This document shows, in pieces, positions 11,292 through 22,548 of a DNA stretch of 64,000 bases; the stretch's first letter is position 1, and every line of letters begins with the position of its first letter. A program made the translations under genes and the position numbers. The notes under the pieces are model-generated. The model had not been told where the DNA came from and ran no database searches. It saw only the letters and a program-made list of their open reading frames with translations. Source of the DNA: Dichetophora obliterata. Its lineage: Eukaryota; Arthropoda; Insecta; Diptera; Sciomyzidae. Location of the stretch: the NCBI GenBank assembly GCA_963920525.1, contig OY986437.1:96225175-96289174 (forward strand), read 5' to 3'.

Positions 11292-12751
11292 TTTACATAT
11301 AAATTTGCAGTCCAAGCCTTGAAAAATTTTCGGAAGAAGGATAAAGATGCTTTTTAAGACATATTTGATAAAAGTGAGATATGCTTTTATTAACTTGGAA
11401 CTGAAATAAGTAAGCCTTGTTTAAAACAAATTGAATAAAATATGATTTTTTTTTTAAATATCTCAACTTTGAAGTGTCACAGCGTAGCTAAAATGGAGTC
11501 TTTCTTCTTTACATTTTGTGTTGGTCTTATGTATGCAATTACCTGTCTATTTATACCAATATTTTTATGTTTTGAGTCAAAAAAATTTCGATTTTTGTCA
11601 GTAGGACAACACACTGTGCGCCACCACTCTGCAGGCAATGGCAAATCCTAGACAGTAAAAATTGCCATGTTAAGTTCCTTGAGAATATAAGCCGTTCGGA
11701 GTCGGCATAAAACTCTTAGCTTTAGTTCTCTATAATTTATTTTCAACCATTTATTTGTTAGAAGTTAAAGTTTAACCTAAAGGACCGAAAATCATTCGCT
11801 CGCTCCAATAAAAAAATTTTTCTGTGTAAATAGTTTCAGATTTTATTTGTATAGCAAAAATAGTTTGACATATTTGAAGAAAACCAATTGATGGCAAGTG
11901 GTTAAAAATTTATATGGTGTCGAAAGCTCTGAAAATGGGCCTGAAAAACTTGTGATTTTTTTATTTTTTCTATTAAACTAAGCATTATTGGTATAATAAT
12001 GGTTAAAGGCTGTTATATATTTAACAAGCTATTAACTATTTGAATACATGTATAACTTTTGAAGATATAACATTTTACATATTATGTACACTTGACGGTT
12101 CAGCCTTTTAGGAAAAAACTAAAAAGTAAGTATAAAGACTATTTTCGTATTTACAACCACTTTTTCATAATCACCAGAATATTTATCCACCTTCTATGAA
12201 AACATTTCTTTTTACAACTGTAAATGTTCTAAGTATAGAAATAAAAATGTCTTCAAAAATATTGCAACGATTTGCTTAGAGCAGCTAGTTGAAATTTGCA
12301 TTAAGAATGGAACATGTTGCATTCTCCAGGGTTCGTAATATAACTAGCCTTTTATCGAACGGACTTTTTTATGATTGCCTAAAGGAAATAAATAAAAATT
12401 TATGATTGCCTAAAGAAAATAAATAAAAAGAAGAGGTCGGTTGAAAAACGCCAAGAATTAATTAAAGTGATGAATTTAAAATAAATTTATATAAATTAAA
12501 TTTTTTTGTAAAATAATTTTTATGAGATCAAGTAAGTTCATTCATTACACATATCTCCCTAACAATGACAAAATGTGGTATATCCATTTTGTTGAAAGAA
12601 CGTAATGACAAAAAATGACAAATTGTAGTATATCCATTTTGTTGACAAAACATAACATAAAATCTTTACTTTTATAGTTTTGCGAAAAGTTTATTGAAGC
12701 GAGCGACCCAACTAAATTACATCTTTAACGTACCAAATCATGTGGCCAGCT
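11292..12751. other. Spacer with two short tandem duplications
   Basis: No gene recognised. A 33-bp unit beginning TTTATGATTGCCTAAAG is duplicated at about 12368-12430, and a unit containing TATATCCATTTTGTTGA is duplicated at about 12565-12645. An open frame at 11442-11651 has no recognisable features. Confidence 0.45.
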
Positions 12752-12753
12752 TA

Positions 12754-13271
12754 AGGCCTTTTCCACACTTGGTGAACGCAATTCTAACGCAACTTCAACG
12801 CAACAGCGAAAAAGTTGAAAAGCAATGCAACTATAAACCGAATGCTTTCAAACTTGCTTCAAAAGTCTTGCAACTTGTGTAAGACATCTGAAAATGGATT
12901 AATAAGTTAAATTATATAATAACTCATGTTTTTCGACTTATTGCATTAATTTAATATGCAACACTTGCTCATTCATTCTGCAAACTATTTCTTCTTTTAG
13001 ATTTTATTAATGAAAAAAGGAACTAATAAATTAACTTATTCATCTTGATTAATATATAGCGTACTGCACTACAAATAATTGAATTCACAAAACAAACAAA
13101 CTGGTGTAACAAGTCTCCGGTGAAAATTGCGGAAAGCCGCGTTGCGTTGAACAAGTTGAGAACGTGTCGAGAACTTGTTGCGTGCAGGTTGCTTAATCTA
13201 AAGGTTCCGGAATAAATACACAAGCTATCAATTTGAATTGGAAATGCGTTGACCAAGTGTGGAAAAGACCT
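12754..13271. mobile_element. MITE, 518 bp, TA-flanked
   Basis: Terminal inverted repeats AGGCCTTTTCCACACTTGGT (left) and AGGTCTTTTCCACACTTGGT (from the right) extend for about 28 bp. They are flanked by TA at 12752-12753 and 13272-13273. Subterminal copies of AACGCAAC and its complement GTTGCGTT are repeated near both ends, as in transposase-binding arrays of DNA transposons. No coding capacity. TA flanks favour a TA-targeting superfamily, but the sequence alone does not settle this. Confidence 0.75.
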
Positions 13272-13399
13272 TAGTATTAGCTAAGCAACAGAAGTTAAGC
13301 ACCCAGTTAAAATTTCGAAAAGAAAATATTTCGAAGCATTTCATGCTCAATCAATCGTTTGAAATTGTACAATTAGATTAGTAAGTCACAAGCACCCTA

Positions 13400-15702
13400 G
13401 TTAAATATAATCCACAGAACCCTAGATCTTGTATTTGTAGATAGATGCACTACTGTTAATCTCCATTGTTCGAATCCCGTATCTCTTTCAGAAGATGTAC
13501 ATCATCAAACTCTTGAAATAACAGTTTTACTCCCCCACGAAAAAGAAGATAAAGTAACTTCTGATGCGCGAAATAAAAAAGTTTATAATTTTAAGAAAAC
13601 GGACTATGTAAAACTTAATTCCTTACTTTCGCAGACTGATTGGTCACCAATTTTAACTAGCGGAACATCATATTCATATTATGACGTCGAATCTTCTGTA
13701 CAGTTTTTCAATGATACTCTGCAACGGTGTTTCTTATTGTCCGTCCCAAAAAAAAAGGTGTTTCTCCAATCCCTTAAATCCACCCTGGCTAACAAATGAT
13801 CTGAAGGCACTTAAAAATTTAAAAAATCGTTTATTTAAAAAATATAAAATACCTGGTTCTAGTTTAGACTTTGCTTCCTATTCTTCTTGTCGTTATAGAT
13901 ATCAACTACTAAATAAACAATGCTATTCTGCTTATATAATTAACATAAAATCTCAATTTAAAGATGATCCAAAACTTTTCTATAGTTTTGTTAACTCAAA
14001 ACGTAAATCCTCCAGTTTTCCACCCCTTATGAAATTCAATCAGGAAGAATCATCTTGTGACCATGTGATTTCTAACATGTTTGCAAACTTCTTTAAATCA
14101 ACTTACTCCGATATACCATTTAATACTAGCACGGTGTATCCTTTTCTTCCGCCAGTTAACTCTTTTGAAATTCCTGTAATAGACCCAAATATTGTCATGT
14201 GTTATCTTCGACAAGTAAAATCTTCTTTTACGACCGGCCCTGATAAAATTCCAAGCTGTATTTTAAAGCAATGTGCTACAAACCTGTGTACTCCTCTAGC
14301 AAACATTTTTAATATTTCCTTGCATAGTGGTTATTTTCCTATTATATGGAAGGATTCTTATATTATACCCCTTCATAAATCTGGCTCCAAGATAGATGTT
14401 TCTAACTATCGAGGAATTGCAAAATTAAGTGCAATCCCTAAGTTATTTGAGAAAATCATAACTGATCAATTAACCCACTCCGTGTCTTCCACCATTTCTG
14501 TCTTTCAACATGGTTTTCTGAAGGGTAAGTCCACTACAACAAACCTCTTACAGTTTACTACGCGTGTTATAAATGGTTTTACTTTGGGACTGCAGACTGA
14601 TGTTATTTATACGGACTTTAGCAAAGCTTTCGACAGTGTTAATCATAATCTTCTTTTGAAAAAACTCCACCTTATTGGGTTTCCTGTCACATTATTAAAT
14701 TGGATAAATTCGTATTTATCTAGACGTACTCAAAAGGTTTTATATAAGAATTCTCTTTCAAAAAGTATTTCGGTCACTTCTGGCGTTCCTCAGGGCAGTC
14801 ATCTTGGACCGGTTTTATTTTTACTATTCATTAATGATCTTCCTTCGGTAATAAAACACTGTAACGTCTTAATGTACGCTGACGACGTGAAACTTTTTCT
14901 TTGTTACAAATCACCCGAAGAACGACATCTTTTATAATCTGATCTAAATAGACTTGTGGACTGGTGTAGCTTAAATATATTAAATCTCAACTTAAAAAAA
15001 TGTAAGCAAATGACATTCTCGCGAAGATCTGCTAGTAACATAAATTACACTATAAATAACACTAACTTAGAAATAGTTTCCAGTTTTCTCGATCTTGGTG
15101 TTATTATGGATTCAAAACTTCGCTTCAATCTCCACGTTAATATGGTGATAAATAAGGCAAGAGGAGTCCTTGGTTTCATTAAAAGATGGGCTAAAGAATT
15201 CAGTGATCCCTTTACTACTAAATTATTATATACCTCTCTCGTAAGGCCAATTATTGAATATGCATCAGTTGTATGGAACCCACAATATAATGTCTACATC
15301 GACGCCATAGAATCCGTTCAAAAACAGTTTTTACTTTTTGCTTTACGCCATAGTCGTTGGAACCCCAATATTATGCTTCCATCGTATGAAATACGCCTTA
15401 AAATTATTTTACTATCTTCTCTAAGAAGCAGAAGAATGATGCTTAATGTCATGTTTCTGTATAAATTACTTCGTGGCGAGATTAATTCGGAATATCTCAT
15501 CTCAGCTCTAAATTTTAACATCCCAAGGAGAGGAACTAGACATTTTCTGTTTTTCAAGTTGAGTCAGTGCAGTTCTAATTACGCTCTTCATGAACCTTTA
15601 CGATGTATGTGCAGTGATTTCAATGATAACTTCAACATGATTAATTTTTCTGATTCGGTAGATGTCTTAAAACGGAAAATTATATTACATTTAAATAATT
15701 AA
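13400..15702 (+). pseudogene. Jockey-type LINE, 5'-truncated, nearly open RT
   Basis: The element starts inside the endonuclease C-terminus (TLDLVFVD at about 13419) in one frame. It shifts frame at an A-run near 13747-13755, then reads RT from 13681 to the stop at 15702, interrupted only by TAA at 14935-14937. RT landmarks are SNYRGIAKLSAIPKLFEK, FQHGFLKGKSTTTNL, an intact motif A (TDFSKAFDSVNH, Asp codon 14614-14616), SGVPQGSHLGPVLF and an intact YADD (14875-14886). The stop replaces a codon just after the catalytic loop. It is related to the LINE at 1-3160 but clearly diverged, so it is a separate insertion. The 3' end is not marked by a clear poly(A) or simple-repeat tail; it ends somewhere after 15702. 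The copy is dead, though less decayed than the first. Confidence 0.88.
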
Positions 15703-16439
15703 ATCAATTTAACTTCATCCCATTATACCTAACGCAATTTTATAACAATGTAATATTGGCAATTGAGATTGTTCTGTTTCTCTTTTTTGTCTCGATATCA
15801 TGTTTATAAAGTAAGCACCATCAAATATGAATCGTTTTTAAAACTTACTTTTTAATTATTCAATATTTTATATTTTAATCGAATTGGGATTTACGCGCTC
15901 ACGTGGTTTCCTGATTTGAAATTAGACTGAACTCACACTATCACCTGGATTGGTGTGCCAGAGTATATCTCTTTTCCATACAAGTTTATGCCTGCGTTGG
16001 CCCAAATGCATATCCAACTAATTGGGATTTTGATTTGGCGGATATGAGACTTATCTCATTTCCACGTAGGTCCTTGGGTTGGACAATGGCCGCAAACCAG
16101 TTAAAATGAGTTTAGTGTTTTTGATTGTTTTTCGGGTACCTTAAATTGATAATTACTATTATTTAATTCAATGTTGCTTATTTATATAGAATCAAGTATA
16201 CTTAAATACGCGTTTATATATATTCAATTTTTAAATTCCGCTGAAAAGCCAATTAATGTGCTTAGTGGAAAATCCTAATTGCCAATAGGGGGTATGTTTT
16301 TATGTTTTAGTACGTAGGTGCATTCTGTGTGTCCCGGCTGATTCGGGCAGATTTTAGAATGTGAATCGTGCATGCGTATAGGTCGGGTATACGTATCTTG
16401 GGAAGATTTCATACCTCCGGGCGAATCAAAAAAAGCACG
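15703..16439. other. Spacer, possible LINE 3' UTR then unassigned DNA
   Basis: The first part may be 3' UTR of the preceding LINE. From about 15890 base composition is more balanced, but no domain or element end is recognised. Any mariner catalytic region expected next to the relic at 16440-16720 is absent here. Confidence 0.4.
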
Positions 16440-16720
16440 TTCAGCAGTTATCTCTCTCAAATTTAAATGACGATTTTCAACCACCATTTCCTTCACTTTA
16501 GCAATATTAACTTCAGTTTAAGATGTTGATTGCCGATCAGAGCGAGGCTAATATTCCACCACACTTCGAGTACTTTTGAATGCACTGAACCACTCATAAG
16601 CGTGTGCTTTTGATAAATTCGATTCACCGTGGGTCTTTTGTAACATTTTTATTGATTCGGCACACGAAATTCCATTTGCAATAGAATACTTCACACGAAT
16701 TTATACGATTTTTTATCCAT
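16440..16720 (-). pseudogene. mariner-like transposase N-terminus, decayed relic
   Basis: Read on the minus strand from ATG at 16718-16720, the translation matches the paired helix-turn-helix region of mariner/SETMAR-type transposases. It runs MDKKSYKF, then after a frameshift near 16695 SIANGISCAESIKMLQKTHG, SKAHAYEWFSAFKS, PRSDRQSTS and KVKEMVVENRHLNLREI. Known members have the order ...ETLKMLQKAYG...YEWFKRFK...RSGRPSTS...ENRRITIREI; this is from general knowledge of the family. In-frame stops occur after VVEY and after RQSTS. The match stops at about residue 95, and no DDD catalytic domain follows. It is a different mariner lineage from the element at 38720-39652. Confidence 0.8.
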
Positions 16721-17192
16721 TGTACTCGTGAAAATCTCTAAGCACACTTGAGATGAACTAACAACATCGAGCACTGTAAAGAATCTAAACGACAGAACGC
16801 TTTCAAATTCAACGTCAGTATAGTGTACCAACTTAGTGACAAAAATATTTCGACAATCCCTTTAAGTGGGCTTTTTAAATTATCAATTCCGTGTACATTT
16901 TTTACTAAGCAATGTATACTCAATTTTGTAAAGCATTTAAATGATATTCCCATAGTTATATAATAATCCAAGTTAGCTTGATTGTATTGAGCAATATATA
17001 TTATACTGGATTCAATTTAATTTAACAGAACGATGCTGTCAAATTGGAACTCGAAGAAGGAAGGCATCTTTGGTTTACTTTTGTTTTTGGATAGTTAATG
17101 ATGTCGTCCATATCATTAAACAAGCTTATCTGCTAGTTTATGCAAATGTTACAAAGAAAAAATCCAAAAAATAAATACTAAAGAAAATGCAG
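16721..17192. other. Spacer upstream of mariner relic
   Basis: May include the mariner 5' UTR and TIR in its first 100 bp, but no inverted-repeat partner remains. No gene seen. Confidence 0.4.
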
Positions 17193-17200
17193 ACCTACCC

Positions 17201-18235
17201 TACTGATGTGCAACTCGAAATCGCAATAAGTCAAAAATCGACTTTTGCTTGATAATTTTTGACTTTTGGCAATCGACTTTCTAATATTTAAAAAGTCGAT
17301 AGTCGACTTTTACTCTCGACTTTTTTCGTTTAATGCGAAACGAAAGTTCGACGCTTCTCTGTTTTAGTACGAGGGTTTTGGAACACATTTTCCTTTTTGA
17401 AGGTTTTTCCAATCGTCCTGTGAGATAAAAGGGAAACATTTTGCTTGGTAGTGCAAAAAAAAAGGAAATTTTCAAATCGACAACGTAAAAAAATATAAAA
17501 AAAAAAACAAGTTGATGAAAAATTCATTCATAATACTGAAATTTTATATAAAAAAGAAACAACTTAGATTACTTCAAGGGCTTATTCCAATAGCAGACAA
17601 AAACCCTCAAATGCAAAACCAAAACAGACTGAAAAGTTTAAGGGTTTTTTAGACCTAGTCGTTCAGACCTCACAGAGAAAAGATTTTTTTGTTTAAAAGA
17701 TATTTAATAGATTTTTCAAAATTTGAAAAGGAAGAAAGGGATTTTTTTTTTTTTCATATGTTTGTGGGAAATTTTGAATACATATACTGACATTAATGCT
17801 CTGATAACTGCTCTTCTCTAAACTTATTAACGAAATCGCTGTATCTAATTAACGAAAAAAATAACCGAAAGTCTCTAAGTTGGTCTCATAGCGCATCAAT
17901 TACGAAATAGGCTTTTAGCAGAACATTTGAATATGTTGGTTTTTCTATTTACACAAAAATATTTTCTTTTTTAAAACTGAAACTACAATATTTGTTTTGT
18001 TTTTGTATATTACTTATAAACTGTACTTGTCAATTTTTTAACAATAAAACACATATTTCATATTGAATCATTTGCTGTTAAACTGCAGAACAAAATTGGT
18101 TCAAAAGCAATTCCAAAAAATGTCGAAAAAAGTTGAAAAGTTCACTTTTAATATTTCAAAAGTCGACAGTCGACTTTTACATTTGTAACGGATGAAAAAG
18201 TCGAAGTCGGCTTTTGCTGGCAGTTGCACACCCAA
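17201..18235. mobile_element. hAT-like non-autonomous element, 8-bp TSD ACCTACCC
   Basis: The element is bounded by imperfect inverted ends sharing TGTGCAACT (17207-17215 and complement 18222-18230). It is flanked by a perfect 8-bp direct duplication ACCTACCC (17193-17200 and 18236-18243). Subterminal regions are dense in CGACTTTT/AAAAGTCG motifs. One 30-bp block (AATATTT...AGTCGA.AGTCGAC) is repeated directly near both ends, at about 17285-17312 and 18150-18178. No transposase is encoded; the overlapping minus-strand frames at 17281-17527 are artefacts of the repeats. Confidence 0.78.
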
Positions 18236-18243
18236 ACCTACCC

Positions 18244-20245
18244 CAATCAGACTTGAAATGCTTTGAAGTTTGGTGTTCTAAAAATAAAGTGTTTCTACAT
18301 CCAGACAAATGTTATGCAATGGCCTTTTTACGAAGAAAATTCTAAGTCATGTTCAAGTTCTATTGAAATCGGTCAACTGAAACAGATTTAAGTTGTTATT
18401 GAATTAAAACTCTTATATTGAATTGCTAAAATAAAAACAATTTGACCTTTAAATTCATTAATGGTCACAACCAAGGCCATAGCAACATTTGTTGCAAATT
18501 TTTTAAATTAAAAGCAAAGCTATATCATGCCAAAAGTGTCCAAATAATCCTTTTTTGTTCTTTTGATTCTACTAATGCTTCATAGCTTTTCCACTTGGCT
18601 TTACCGGTAAAGTTGGACTATAAATAATGTTGGCAGTACTTAAAATCACACCATTTAAAGTATAAAGATATGAATCTATGACACCCAGCTAAGCTCCATA
18701 GGACAGACACAAGTTTTAGGTCACTAGCTGGTGGCTGAAGTCAACGGTACCTTCCATTATGATTTATATGTATGGAGGTACTGTCAGCCTTGAAAAGTTC
18801 TTAATTAAATTAGCGTGCGTCACATATATTTGGCTGCGTGTCGGTGAGGGTTGAATGGGTACCTTTTAGCCATCAGAACTTGAATAAAACAACTGAGACA
18901 TAATAGCATACATATCTGGTAGCAGGACTACGATATACACACACATACATATCTTACAGAATAATTAATCAGGTTGGACAGCCACAAAGTATGCATGTAT
19001 GAATGAATTCAGACAAAGGTGTTGCTGTTGGCGATTTGTTCAGTTAATTATGTTAACAAATAAGGTTATTTAGTTACCGAATGAGGAGGAAATTGAGTTA
19101 AATTAGATTGCTGTAGTTGATAAGGTTTGCAGAGAAGTAATCGGAGTTACCTATGCAATAAAAAGAAAATCTTGACAAATATGAGCTACAATTTATTGCA
19201 GACATTTAGGGCTGCTGACTGATTTAATCGATGGGAGTAGCAACTAAACCAATTTTCCTCATTTAAGCGAAAATATTATTTTAAAGCCAACCAAAAACTA
19301 AAGCTAAAAAAACCAAACGTTTTCGATTTTCACCAAAACTAGGCCAATGTTGAAATCAATATCGTTTGAAAACTCATTAACAGCACCCTGCATAATTCAT
19401 AATTAATGGTTTGATTCAATATGGCATAGCACAAGGATAAAATAATGAGTAAATAATGCGAACAAAGCATGAAGGTTGCAAAATATGCTAAAATTTAAAA
19501 AAAAGGAAGGATTATTAAAAAGAATGCAAATTAAAGGCACCATTAAAAGAAGGAAACAAACAAAATATATTTAGGGCAGAAAAACTAACACGCTTTACAA
19601 CTTGAGAGTTTAAAAGTAAAAGCAAAAACAATCAACAATGGCAATCCAGGGCCAGGACTCCGCAATTCCAAGGCCTTCTAGCACTTTGTAAGTATTTTAT
19701 TTGTTAAATCTTGTTATATATAGATAGATATAAATATGCATATTGGTTTCAATATGGATTTTTGTGAATTTCGAAAAATGAAAATAGTGACATATTTTAA
19801 ATATCCCTGGCAACAATACCGATTAGGTTTTTTTTTAATTGGCCTACTTTTTTTACATTGTCGCATCTTTAATAAAAAAAAATTGTTATTTAATAATAGC
19901 AAAAGATATTTATTATATTTACTGAAATCATGAAGAGGATTGTTTGCAATTTTTGTTTGTATTTCTTATAAACTCACGTGATGTGCAGTATCTTCTGAAT
20001 GACAAAGATTGATTGATTGACATAAGATTATTCTATAAGAACAGGCCTAGTCTATGAGTGAAGTTAGCTAAAGCATTTTGAACAGAAACTAAAAATAATG
20101 TTTTTCGTAAAAAAAGTTTTAGGTGTTAAAGTTAAAAATAAAATAAACGTTCGAAAGTAGCTCCGTACCACAATTATCGAAAAAATTTTCACACTCGAAG
20201 TAAACCATAAACACGTCAACTAAAGACAAAGGATGGTAATACTCA
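18244..20245. other. 2-kb stretch without recognisable gene
   Basis: No transposon ends, RNA gene or protein domain seen. Around 18640-19060 the sequence is less AT-rich and non-repetitive, with scattered GATA and CATACAT tracts, and could be host single-copy DNA. Open frames at 19714-19933 lie on opposite strands of low-complexity AT sequence. Confidence 0.4.
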
Positions 20246-20681
20246 CTTTTTCTCTAGAACTTCAGGATTTTTTTGAAAGGATTTTTTAGTTACAAGACGT
20301 GTTTGTTTAAAAAAATTTATTGAAATACTTAAATCCTTCCAAACATAAAAATATGGGTATCAAATGAGTGATAATCTCTTAAAAAAAACCAAAAAAACAA
20401 AGTGACTATGCACCTACACAAATATGTAGACGAATTTAATTAAATTATGTTTTATTTGAAAATTTTTGGATATAGTTTTTAATTTGTTGAAAGTATAAAA
20501 TTCCCATTACTTTTAATACCAAGCCAAAAAGCTTTTTTAATAAAAGAGGTTGTCTTCTTTCATTTGATACAGATATTATCATGTTTAGAAAGTTTTAAGT
20601 ATTTAAATAAATTTTTAAACAAATGCTGTCTTCAATCTTAACAGCTCTTTTAATAAAAATCCTGACGTTCTAGAGAAAAAG
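20246..20681. mobile_element. Foldback MITE, about 436 bp
   Basis: Inverted arms of about 120-135 bp: 20246-20380 pairs with 20558-20681. The outer ends share TTTTTCTCTAGAAC(T/G)TCAGGATTT, and an inner block around TATCAAATG also pairs. No coding capacity. The exact outer boundary and target duplication are not clear. Confidence 0.7.
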
Positions 20682-20698
20682 GTTTAACGTGTATATCG

Positions 20699-20745
20699 AC
20701 CTCTTTGCGCGAATTTATCATATAACCTCTTTGCGCGAACTTATC
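20699..20745. repeat. Tandem duplication of a 21-bp motif
   Basis: ACCTCTTTGCGCGAA(T/C)TTATC occurs at 20699-20719 and 20725-20745, a period of 26 bp. It lies just outside the foldback element and may belong to its right flank. Confidence 0.7.
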
Positions 20746-20885
20746 GCATGTGCCAAAAAAAATTTTTCAGTTCCGGTTTTTTCTACTTTTCTGGACTTTA
20801 GTCTGCAATATCAAAAACCAATTTTACATACGCTAAGATAATTAACTATTTTACTAAGAAGATTTCAGCTACAATATTTTACCAG

Positions 20886-20995
20886 GGGCCGAATTACAGC
20901 ATCAGTGATAGAGCAAAATTACGAAGGGCACGACGAGATAAGTGCCTATCAATCTTGTACAATGTTGCTCAATCACGGATGCTGTAATTTGGCCC
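20886..20995. mobile_element. Short MITE hairpin, 110 bp
   Basis: Inverted ends GGGCCGAATTACAGCATC (left) and, from the right, GGGCCAAATTACAGCATC extend through TGAT.GAGCAA. The trinucleotide CAG flanks both sides (20883-20885 and 20996-20998). The GGGCC terminus and a 3-bp flank resemble PIF/Harbinger-type MITEs, although CAG is not the usual TWA target. Confidence 0.75.
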
Positions 20996-21520
20996 CAGGT
21001 GATGCGTTGGCAGTGTAGAGCAAATTTGCTTAAAAAAGTCAGTTTAGGAAAAATAGCTCATACTAAAATTTCGCCCAAAGGACGGTGTAATAGTACGAAT
21101 TTTTCCAATCCGTATCAAAATATTTGAAATGTTTATCGTCTGACTTAACAATGTTAATGCGGATTTTCATGCACTTAAAATTTTTTTAATATCTTCACTA
21201 AAATTCAAATAACTATATTATTTTTTATAGGATCATCGGTATCAAGATATCATAGAAATTGTAGACAGCCTTGATTTATTTCTGAACAGAATTTGAACTT
21301 AGTTAACATTAAAACCTAAACTTAAAGAGGAAATAAAAACGCTATATTGTAAGAAACAAATTAAAAAACGAATTGGCCATTTTAGTCCTTGAAAGGACTT
21401 TGACCGAACTTCTTACGACCACTTGTGTTGTTCAAGTTATTAAACAATTGAACTCAAATGATTGAGAACTGGACCTACGAGTGTTATGGCGAATACGAGC
21501 AGCTCATGTTCTCAAAAAGC
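20996..21520. other. AT-rich spacer
   Basis: No gene or repeat recognised. Confidence 0.4.
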
Positions 21521-21525
21521 TTTAC

Positions 21526-22049
21526 ATACCGCTAGTAAAAATTTGTCGGTTATGACATTGTAATGGAGAACCGTAAGTGAGATGTGACAAAATCTGATTT
21601 GTGTTGCTAAGATCGATATTTTCTTTTCACTGTTAAGATAACAGTTTGACTTTAAACTAAAAAAATTTAGCTAATTTAAAAAAATCTCTCTACTCCAAAA
21701 AAACAAGGAAAAGTGGCTAACGATGCCACAAATTATTTCACAAGAATTTTTACAATTTAATAAATAGAGTTATTACCTTTTTCAGTAGCATTGAAAATGA
21801 AGTGATCAATAGAACCCTAGTTTTTTTTATATTAAACTTTGTTCTGGTTTAAACATCAAGGTTAATAATTTTCACAAAAAGACTTCACTGCAAAATTTCC
21901 TATTGGAAAATACGACGCAGCTACGCGAACTAAAAAAGTCAATCTGTTGTCGTTAACAGAAGCTATTCTCTTCACATTGAGATTTCGTCACATCCCGCTT
22001 ACAGTTCTGCATTACAATGTCATTGCCGACAAATTTTAACAAGCGGAGT
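21526..22049. mobile_element. MITE with about 90-bp inverted ends
   Basis: The left arm (about 21526-21615) and right arm (about 21960-22049) are inverted copies, with matching blocks AAATTTGTCGG, ATGACATTGTAATG and GATGTGAC(A/G)AAATCT. A possible 5-bp flank TTTAC occurs at 21521-21525 and 22050-22054. No coding capacity. Confidence 0.7.
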
Positions 22050-22473
22050 TTTACTCTCTAGGTAATGATATAGTATAACCTCCTTTTGTTAAATACTGAA
22101 TTTTTTCTTTTTTCTACTTCTACCTTTAGTGCACGATATTAAATCTTGGACTACATTTTAGTTCCACTAAAATGTCAATGCGTTTCTTTAAATCTTGTGC
22201 TTTAAAATGTAAACTTTGCATATTTTAACTCATAATTAAAATTCTACTGTACTAAAATTTAAGCCAAACAAATATTAAATTGTAAATTTTGTCATTTATA
22301 TTTGTATAATAATAATTCTGTATTATTTTTGTTTTTAATACAATTTCGACTAAATTCTAGTACAGTTGGCTACTAAGTTTGAATTTGGACCTGTAAAAAG
22401 TTAGCCTGGCAATTCTAAGACTCAATATTGGACGATTTGGTTTATATGTTTGTTTATTGCTTTAACTACATAT

Positions 22474-22548
22474 AGCGCTATAGCTTAGTGGTTCGACTTT
22501 TAAACTTACAAACTGGATGTCGTACGTTCAAATCTCACGGTGTTTGCT
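22474..22548 (+). other. tRNA-like relic or SINE head
   Basis: A perfect match to the RNA polymerase III A box, TAGCTTAGTGG at 22481-22491 (consensus TRGCNNAGTGG), is followed about 34 bp later by a B-box-like CGTTCAAATCT (8 of 11). The 5' AGCG pairs with the 3' TGCT end, but the T-arm and lower acceptor stem are broken. It is most likely a decayed tRNA pseudogene or the head of a tRNA-derived SINE, not a functional tRNA. Confidence 0.45.
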
